Below, in pieces: positions 6,201 to 10,723 of a DNA stretch of 10,723 nt; position 1 is the first letter of the stretch; every line of letters begins with the position of its first letter. The notes below the pieces were generated by a model. That model saw only the letters and a list, made by a program, of their open reading frames with translations, made no database searches and was not told the origin of the DNA. This stretch comes from Prevotellaceae bacterium UBA7017 (GTDB taxonomy: Bacteria; Bacteroidota; Bacteroidia; Bacteroidales; Bacteroidaceae). The DNA is taken from assembly GCA_002449535.1 (NCBI GenBank), contig DJWZ01000123.1:1-10723 (forward strand). Direction: 5' to 3'. Both the position numbers and the translations under genes were made by a program.

Positions 6201-7553
6201 TTACTCTGCTGCGAGTTTTGTGCGGATAGCCTTTGTCTCCTCTTCGTAGCCAGGCTTCTCAAGCAGGGCAAACATATTCTTCTTGTATGCTTCCACGCCA
6301 GGCTGGTTGAAGGCATTTACGCCTAACAGCTGACCGGAGATGCCGCAAGCAATCTCGAAGAAGTATATCAGCTGTCCGTAGTTATAGGCGTCCAGACGCT
6401 CTATTGATACGAGGATGTTTGGTACTCCGCCGTCAACGTGTGCCAGACGTGTGCCGAGCTCGGCATTCTTGTTTACCTCGTCAATGCGCTTGCCTGCAAG
6501 GAAGTTCAGACCGTCGAGATTCTCTGCGTCAGATGGGAACAGCAGTTTCTTCTCAGGACTCTCGACACTGATACATGTCTCGAAGATGGTACGCTCACCA
6601 TCCTGTATCCACTGACCCATAGAGTGCAGGTCGGTCGTGAAGTCGCATGATGCAGGGAAGATGCCCTTGCCGTCCTTGCCTTCTGACTCGCCGAAGAGCT
6701 GCTTCCACCATTCTGCATAGTAGTGGAGCTTTGGCTGGTAGTTGATGAGTATCTCTATCTTCTTGCCTTCAGCATAGAGGGCGTTTCGGGTAGCAGCATA
6801 GAGGGCAGCAGGATTCTCCTCGAACGGTACGTCGATGCCGCACTGCTTCTCCATAGCCTGTGCTCCGGCTACGAGTTGGTCGATGTCTATTCCGGCACAT
6901 GCTATTGGCAGCAAGCCCACTGGCGTCAGTACAGAGAAACGACCGCCGACGTTGTCAGGGATGACGAATGTCTTGTAGCCTTCCTTCTCGGCACACATGC
7001 GTGCAGCACCCTTCTTGGCGTCGGTAACGGCAACGATGAGTTCCTTTGCTGCAGCCTTGCCCACCTGAGCCTCCAACTGTGTCTTCAGCAGACGGAAGGT
7101 GAGGGCTGTCTCCGTCGTGGTGCCAGACTTTGAGATGTTTATGATGGCGAATGTCTTTGTCTTCAGATATTCTGTCAGTTCGGCAAGATAGTCCTCGCCG
7201 ATGTTGTTGCCTGCAAATACTATCACAGGATTATTCTTGTCTTGCACAAGCCATGAGAAGGTGTTGCTGAGACCCTCGATGACAGCCTTTGCTCCAAGGT
7301 AGGAACCGCCGATGCCTGCAATGACTACTACCTCTGCCTTGGAGCGTAATGTAGCAGCGCATGCCTTTACTTCGTTGATGAACTCCGGGGTGATGCTTGA
7401 CGGAAGGTGCAGCCATCCGAGGAAGTCGTTGCCGGGAACGGTGCCTTCTTCAAGACCCTTCTGTGCCTGTGCTACTTTGTCTTTGAACGCCATGATGGCT
7501 CCTGCTGGAAGAAATTGCTGAGCCTTTGTGATGTCTAATGAAATGTTCTTCAT
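6201..7553 (-). CDS. pgi: Glucose-6-phosphate isomerase
   Basis: This 450-residue cytoplasmic enzyme interconverts glucose 6-phosphate and fructose 6-phosphate in glycolysis and gluconeogenesis. It has the sugar-isomerase core: AGIGGSYLGAKA (79-90), the phosphate-binding ISKSGTTTET (140-149), GGRFSVLTPVGLLP (203-216), and the signature near the end around QPGVEAYKK (417-425). The catalytic residues of the short bacterial form are in place: Glu289 in FGESEG, His310 in DLHSMGQW and Lys424 in AYKKN, close to 290/311/425 of the Geobacillus enzyme. A strong terminator follows it. No clean TAnnTTTG box lies in its 60-base upstream gap after the rpmE2 terminator, so its promoter is either degenerate or read-through from rpmE2 contributes. 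Confidence 0.98.
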   Translation of the reverse strand: MKNISLDITKAQQFLPAGAIMAFKDKVAQAQKGLEEGTVPGNDFLGWLHLPSSITPEFINEVKACAATLRSKAEVVVIAGIGGSYLGAKAVIEGLSNTFSWLVQDKNNPVIVFAGNNIGEDYLAELTEYLKTKTFAIINISKSGTTTETALTFRLLKTQLEAQVGKAAAKELIVAVTDAKKGAARMCAEKEGYKTFVIPDNVGGRFSVLTPVGLLPIACAGIDIDQLVAGAQAMEKQCGIDVPFEENPAALYAATRNALYAEGKKIEILINYQPKLHYYAEWWKQLFGESEGKDGKGIFPASCDFTTDLHSMGQWIQDGERTIFETCISVESPEKKLLFPSDAENLDGLNFLAGKRIDEVNKNAELGTRLAHVDGGVPNILVSIERLDAYNYGQLIYFFEIACGISGQLLGVNAFNQPGVEAYKKNMFALLEKPGYEEETKAIRTKLAAE

Positions 7554-7609
7554 AATAGTTATGGTTTGTAAACTTTATAGTGTTTAGGATGTTTTTTATT
7601 GCTTTGAGC

Positions 7610-7653
7610 AAAAAAGCGTAAACAGATGCTCTTGTTTGCAAATGTTTACGCTT
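7610..7653 (-). terminator. Intrinsic terminator of rpmE2
   Basis: AAGCGTAAACA (7614-7624) and TGTTTACGCTT (7643-7653) form a perfect 11-bp stem with an 18-base loop. Read on the minus strand, the stem runs into TTTTTT (complement of 7610-7615). It starts 27 bases after the rpmE2 stop, so this is a textbook Rho-independent terminator separating rpmE2 from pgi. Confidence 0.88.
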
Positions 7654-7680
7654 CTTAGTATCGTTTTGTTCGAAATATGA

Positions 7681-7932
7681 TTATTTCTTGATGTTGCCGT
7701 AACGCTGCTGGAAGCGATCAACGCGACCTGCCGTGTCAACGAGCTTGCTCTTACCTGTGTAGAATGGGTGTGAAGAAGAAGAGATTTCTATCTTTACTAC
7801 TGGATATGTCTCGCCGTTGAATTCTACTGTGTCATTGGTCTTACATGTTGACCTTGTGAGGAACATATCGCCGTTTGACATGTCTTTGAATACTACTGGA
7901 CGATAATTTTCTGGATGAAGATCTTTTTTCAT
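7681..7932 (-). CDS. rpmE2: 50S ribosomal protein L31, type B
   Basis: This 83-residue protein of the large ribosomal subunit begins MKKDLHPENYRPVVFKD and contains HPFYTGKSKLVDTAGRVDRF near the end, which is typical of L31. It is the type B form because it lacks the CxxC zinc-binding pairs of the type A protein. Only one cysteine (in RSTCKTND) is present. It has its own promoter about 64 bases upstream and a strong terminator, so it is probably transcribed alone. In bacteria that also hold type A, the zinc-free form is often induced when zinc is scarce. I see no clear Zur-type box here, and many Bacteroidota carry only this form. Confidence 0.97.
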   Translation of the reverse strand: MKKDLHPENYRPVVFKDMSNGDMFLTRSTCKTNDTVEFNGETYPVVKIEISSSSHPFYTGKSKLVDTAGRVDRFQQRYGNIKK

Positions 7933-7996
7933 TGTCTTGAGTTTTTATGGCGCCGAGAATAAGCACCTTGTTGTTAATAATTTAATTTTACGGCTG

Positions 7997-8028
7997 CAAA
8001 GGTACGAAAAAAAAACGTTCCAGCCAAA
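7997..8028 (-). promoter_or_regulatory. Bacteroidota-type promoter of rpmE2
   Basis: On the minus strand TTTG (complement of 8025-8028) is followed by TACCTTTG (complement of 7997-8004), with 20 bases after the TTG core. The spacer contains an imperfect palindrome, GGTACG (8001-8006) and CGTTCC (8016-8021), separated by an A-run. The gene starts 64 bases downstream, so it has a moderately long leader. Confidence 0.8.
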
Positions 8029-8071
8029 TTATTCCCTTCTTTTTTTATCAGAGTCGGCGTTTCGGCGTTGT

Positions 8072-9109
8072 TTAAATAAGGTTCATGCCGTATTTTTTGC
8101 ACTCCTGGCGTTGCTCTTCGGGCCATATAGAGGCTTGTATCTCGCCTACGTGTGCTTTCTGCAGCAATACCATGCACAGGCGGCTCTGTCCTATGCCGCC
8201 GCCGATAGAGAGAGGAAGCTTGTCTTCGAGAAGCCTCTTGTGGAAATATAGTTCCTTGCGGTCTTCCTTGCCCTCAAGTGCGAGCTGGCGCAACAGGGCG
8301 TCCTTATCGACCCTTATGCCCATGGAACTCAGCTCTATCGCCCTGTCCAAGATAGGATACCATATCAGTATGTCACCGTTGAGTCCGAGGTAGCCGTCGC
8401 TGTTCGGTGTCGTCCAGTCGTCGTAGTCCGGGGCGCGTCCGTCGTGCTTTTCTCCGTTGGACAGCTTGCCGCCAATGCCCATGATGAATACTGCGCCATA
8501 TTTCTTTGCTATGGCGTCCTCACGCTCTTTCGGAGTCTTGTCGGGATACATCTGCAGCAGCTCCTCTGAGTGTATGAAGTGTATTTCGCGTGGCAGGAAC
8601 GGCTTCAGCTGCGGATATGTCTCGTAGGTAAGGTATTCCGTGCGCAGTATGGTGGCATATATGCGCCTTACTATGTCTTTGAGGAAATCCAGGTTCCTCT
8701 CTTCCTTTGTCATTACGGCTTCCCAGTCCCATTGGTCAACATACAGGGAGTGTAGGTTGTCCAGTTCTTCGTCGGCGCGTATGGCGTTCATGTCGGTGTA
8801 TATGCCGTAGCCGGACTCTATCTTGTATTCCGACAGCGTCAGGCGTTTCCATTTTGCCAGGGAGTGTACTACCTCTGCCTGCTGGTCGCCGAGGTCCTTG
8901 ATGGGGAATGTTACGGCACGCTCGACGCCGTTCAGGTCGTCGTTGATGCCGAGACCCTTGAGCACGAAGAGTGGGGCAGTAACCCTGCGAAGGCGCAACT
9001 CTGTCGAGAGATTCTGCTGAAAGAAATCCTTTATCAGTTTTATGCCCTGTTCTGTCTGCTTGAGGTCGAGGATAGCCTTATAGTTTGTTGGCTTTATAAG
9101 TTTGCTCAT
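8072..9109 (-). CDS. asnA: Aspartate-ammonia ligase (asparagine synthetase A)
   Basis: AsnA makes asparagine from aspartate, ammonia and ATP (AMP-forming) in the cytoplasm and belongs to the class II aminoacyl-tRNA synthetase fold. The visible motifs are RRVTAPLFV (41-49), DMNAIR (106-111), DQWDWE (125-130), KHDGRAPDYDDW (221-232), SSMGIRV (261-267) and the motif-3-like GGGIGQSRLCM (303-313). I chose the ATG at 9107-9109, which gives 345 residues starting MSKLIKPTNYK, because family members begin there. An in-frame ATG at 9134-9136 would add nine non-conserved residues (MLLQNINSI). A good promoter lies about 100 bases upstream. No convincing terminator is seen after the stop. Confidence 0.97.
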   Translation of the reverse strand: MSKLIKPTNYKAILDLKQTEQGIKLIKDFFQQNLSTELRLRRVTAPLFVLKGLGINDDLNGVERAVTFPIKDLGDQQAEVVHSLAKWKRLTLSEYKIESGYGIYTDMNAIRADEELDNLHSLYVDQWDWEAVMTKEERNLDFLKDIVRRIYATILRTEYLTYETYPQLKPFLPREIHFIHSEELLQMYPDKTPKEREDAIAKKYGAVFIMGIGGKLSNGEKHDGRAPDYDDWTTPNSDGYLGLNGDILIWYPILDRAIELSSMGIRVDKDALLRQLALEGKEDRKELYFHKRLLEDKLPLSIGGGIGQSRLCMVLLQKAHVGEIQASIWPEEQRQECKKYGMNLI

Positions 9110-9200
9110 GATTGAATTTATGTTTTGCAGTAACACTTTTTGCTTCAGTGTACGGCGCTTTGTGTGTTATATGGGGCAATTTGATACCCGATTTTGTAAA

Positions 9201-9212
9201 TTTGCATGCAAA
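9201..9212. promoter_or_regulatory. 12-bp palindrome overlapping the asnA -7 box
   Basis: TTTGCATGCAAA is a perfect palindrome. It shares bases 9209-9212 with the -7 element of the asnA promoter, a position where a bound repressor would block initiation. No known operator is identified, so a regulatory role is an inference. Confidence 0.4.
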
Positions 9213-9239
9213 AGTAATACATTTTTGCGATACATGCAA
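9209..9239 (-). promoter_or_regulatory. Bacteroidota-type promoter of asnA
   Basis: On the minus strand TTG (complement of 9237-9239) is followed after 20 bases by TACTTTTG (complement of 9209-9216), a full match to TAnnTTTG. The leader to the chosen asnA start would be about 90 bases. Confidence 0.78.
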
Positions 9240-9500
9240 GCATTTTGTCAAAAAATTATGTTGTTTGCTCGAAATTTGTAATATTGTTGACACTTTGCTT
9301 GCTTTCGCTGCTGAAAAAGTACAAAGTGCCAACAAGTATTCTTCCTGCGTAGTGTCATGTGGCAACTTTTCTTCGGCATATTATTGCACGATACGAAAAA
9401 AATGTTTTTATTTGCACTCACTAATTCCAAAACATGATTCCAACGAGAGGTGTATTTGTTTTCTCTTTATATATAATAATGTGTTGGGCACCTCGCAAAT
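9240..9500. other. Gene-free AT-rich spacer
   Basis: I see no credible gene, tRNA, promoter or strong hairpin here. The open frames across it on both strands are short, lack family-like sequence, and on the plus strand run into the G-rich repeat array. Confidence 0.6.
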
Positions 9501-9512
9501 CCTCCCGGGAGG
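9501..9512. repeat. GC-rich palindrome left of the 42-bp array
   Basis: CCTCCCGGGAGG is a perfect 12-bp palindrome five bases before the first repeat unit. Together with the GC-rich hairpin at 9771-9797 it brackets the array. Confidence 0.75.
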
Positions 9513-9516
9513 TAAG

Positions 9517-9768
9517 GGGGGGGGAGGCAGGCGTGCTTTTTAACCGTTAAGAAACCTCGAAGGGGGTGGCAGGCAAGCTTTTTAACCGTTAAGAAACCTC
9601 AAAGGGGGTGGCAGGCAAGCTTTTTAACCGTTAAGAAACCTCAAAGGGGGTGGCAGACGGGCTTTTTAACCGTTAGAAAACCTCAAAGGGGGTGGCAGGC
9701 GAGCTATTTAACCGTCAGAAAAGCACAAAGGGGGTGGCAAGCGAGCTTGCTGACTGTCAGAAAGCTCC
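9517..9768. repeat. Six-copy 42-bp tandem repeat (minisatellite)
   Basis: Six contiguous 42-base units start at 9517, 9559, 9601, 9643, 9685 and 9727. The core TAACCG recurs at 9541, 9583, 9625, 9667 and 9709, and as TGACTG at 9751, exactly 42 bases apart. Each unit has a G-run followed by TGGCAGGC (AGGCAGGC in unit 1), then TTTTTAACCGTTAAGAAA or a variant, then usually CCTC. Units 2 and 3 are almost identical, and the outer units, especially 5 and 6, are more diverged. Every unit has in-frame stops, so the array is not coding despite a period divisible by three. There are no unique spacers, so it is not CRISPR. Confidence 0.95.
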
Positions 9769-9770
9769 CC

Positions 9771-9797
9771 CTCCCCTCCCCAGTAGGGGAAGGGGAG
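9771..9797. repeat. GC-rich hairpin right of the 42-bp array
   Basis: CTCCCCTCCCC (9771-9781) pairs with GGGGAAGGGGAG (9786-9797) around an AGTA loop, with a single bulged A. It resembles the GC-rich extragenic palindromes (REP-like) found in bacterial genomes. It could also stop transcription leaving the GH31 gene, but no T-run follows on the minus strand. Confidence 0.7.
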
Positions 9798-9827
9798 TAA
9801 ATGAGAAAATGAAGGAATGGAAGAATT

Positions 9828-9876
9828 TCAATTTTCAATATTCGATTTTCAATACTCAATGGTCAATGGTCAATCC
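9828..9876. repeat. Heptamer array (TCAATNN)x7 overlapping the GH31 stop
   Basis: Seven contiguous seven-base units occur: TCAATTT, TCAATAT, TCGATTT, TCAATAC, TCAATGG, TCAATGG, TCAATCC. The TCA of the sixth unit (9863-9865) is the complement of the GH31 stop codon, so the last four residues of that enzyme (RIDH) are encoded wholly or partly by repeat. It is the same motif as the array at 2423-2450. Confidence 0.88.
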
Positions 9877-10723
9877 TCACGCTTACTTCGCTTCCGTCGT
9901 AGTTGACGGTTTTTGTCGTGCCGTCGGGGAGGGCTATTTTGAATGTGCGGCTGGTGAGCATGCCGTCATAACTGCCTTTGCGGGTGCCGATGGTGAGGGT
10001 GCGGCGGCTGTCGTTCCACTGCATCTGGATGGTGGTGTACTTGCCTTGCTCATAGTTGTAGTTGTCGCCCTCGTCTTCATAGAGCGTAAAAGTGGCGTTG
10101 GCGCCGGGGTATATGCGCAGCTCCAAGGCATCCCACGTCTTTTCACCGACATACTGCATCTCTGGTCCGAGAGGCAGTATGCTGCCGGCACGCACAAACA
10201 TCGGGGCACGGTCGAGGCGCGTCTCAAAGGTGATGTCCTGACCGCCACGATATTTCTTGCCTGTCCAAAAGTCATACCACTCTGCGCCCTTGGGCAGATA
10301 TTTCGTTGCCGTCTTGGTGCTGCTGAAATCTACTACGGGATAGCCCTCGCTGGTGGTGGCAGCGGTCGTGACGCTCCATCCGTCCAAGCCCTGCGCGTCG
10401 AGCTTGCCGCCCTTCGGACGGCTGACGAGTTCGGGGGTGTATTGTGCCTGTACTATAGGTGCGGCAAGGATGCTGTGTCCGAAGAGAAATTCGCTTGGCT
10501 CCTGCCATGTGCGCTTGTCGGCGGCAAAGTCGGCAAACAGCGGACGCATATAGGTGCCGTTCTCGCTGGTTACCTGCCATGCCGTGCTGTAGATATAGGG
10601 CAGCAGGCGGTAGCGAAGGCGTATCTGTGCGGCAATGGCATCATAGACGGCATCGCCTGGCTTGCCAAACTCCCATATCTCACGGGCACAATCGGTGCCG
10701 TGGCTGCGGAAGACGGGGCAGAA
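9863..10723 (-). CDS. GH31 glycoside hydrolase, alpha-xylosidase-like, C-terminal part (partial)
   Basis: The frame is open from the right edge to the stop at 9863-9865, giving 286 residues. The 5' part is outside the window, so a Met at 10549 is internal and not the start. The visible N-terminal segment FRSHGTDCAREIWEFG, followed by YDAIAAQIRLRYRLLPYIYS, is the end of the GH31 (beta/alpha)8 barrel. The FRSHGT...REIW form is more like alpha-xylosidases acting on xyloglucan fragments than like alpha-glucosidases. Further on come a substrate-loop stretch (FGHSILAAPIV), the YLPKGAEWYDFWTGKKY beta-domain and a C-terminal beta domain (ELRIYPGANATFTLYEDEGD). The catalytic aspartates and any signal peptide lie off the window. 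The specificity call is an inference from one motif. Confidence 0.92.
   Translation of the reverse strand, partial: FCPVFRSHGTDCAREIWEFGKPGDAVYDAIAAQIRLRYRLLPYIYSTAWQVTSENGTYMRPLFADFAADKRTWQEPSEFLFGHSILAAPIVQAQYTPELVSRPKGGKLDAQGLDGWSVTTAATTSEGYPVVDFSSTKTATKYLPKGAEWYDFWTGKKYRGGQDITFETRLDRAPMFVRAGSILPLGPEMQYVGEKTWDALELRIYPGANATFTLYEDEGDNYNYEQGKYTTIQMQWNDSRRTLTIGTRKGSYDGMLTSRTFKIALPDGTTKTVNYDGSEVSVRIDH

Noticed and set aside
8054..8069. Tandem 8-bp repeat TCGGCGTT x2 after asnA
   Set aside because: Two short copies are easily explained by chance, and no hairpin with a T-run accompanies them on the minus strand.
9110..9136. Nine-residue N-terminal extension of AsnA
   Set aside because: The conserved AsnA start is MSKLIKPTNYK at 9109. 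The extra residues have no conserved pattern and fall in the leader.
9112..9543. A 143-codon plus-strand open frame in the gene-free region
   Set aside because: It overlaps the asnA leader and promoter in antisense, is rich in Cys and Phe as translated AT-rich non-coding DNA often is, has no family-like motif, and ends inside the first 42-bp repeat unit.
9517..9768. The 42-bp array as a CRISPR
   Set aside because: The units are contiguous with no unique spacers, and no cas genes are in the window.

Overview
The window looks like a chromosomal segment of a gut- or oral-type Bacteroidota, most likely Bacteroidales and close to Prevotellaceae. The evidence is the promoter architecture and the gene set. 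Five promoters fit the Bacteroidota consensus (TTG or TTTG, 19-20 bases, then TAnnTTTG). The genes include a free-standing biotin carrier and carboxyltransferase pair, AsnA-type asparagine synthetase, type B L31, a bacterial-length Pgi of about 450 residues, and a GH31 alpha-xylosidase-like enzyme. The genus is an inference.

Layout. Positions 1-1565 (+) hold the 3' end of a biotin carboxyl carrier gene, overlapped by four bases by an acyl-CoA carboxylase carboxyltransferase. Positions 1649-2401 (+) hold a polyprenol-phosphate mannosyltransferase-like GT2 enzyme with its own promoter, convergent with a secreted alpha/beta hydrolase at 2449-3360 (-). Positions 3453-6053 (+) form an accessory-looking stretch. 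It contains an open frame that keeps only the C-terminal nuclease part of a type III restriction enzyme Res subunit, then an exported protein with WG-like repeats, a TPR-like middle and a CxxCxGxG zinc-ribbon tail. Positions 6201-9109 (-) hold three housekeeping genes, pgi, rpmE2 and asnA. rpmE2 and asnA have clear promoters of their own, and pgi and rpmE2 have clear intrinsic terminators, so this is not a tight operon. Positions 9110-9862 carry no gene: they contain the asnA promoter, an AT-rich stretch, a six-copy 42-bp tandem repeat with GC-rich palindromes on both sides, and a heptamer repeat. Positions 9863-10723 (-) are the C-terminal part of a GH31 glycosidase that continues off the right edge.

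How the genes relate. Most are independent housekeeping or saccharide-related units, not one system. The carboxylase pair would carboxylate a short acyl-CoA. The mannosyltransferase would supply a lipid-linked sugar for envelope glycosylation. The hydrolase and GH31 enzyme are probably exported or polysaccharide-related. The restriction fragment appears to be a remnant, because no helicase or methyltransferase is present in the window.

The least explained signals are non-coding or accessory. They are the 42-bp array, the (TCAATNN)n heptamer arrays at the 3' ends of two unrelated genes, a long inverted repeat at the edge of the restriction remnant, and the WG/TPR/zinc-ribbon exported protein. 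I see no convincing complete new biological system.
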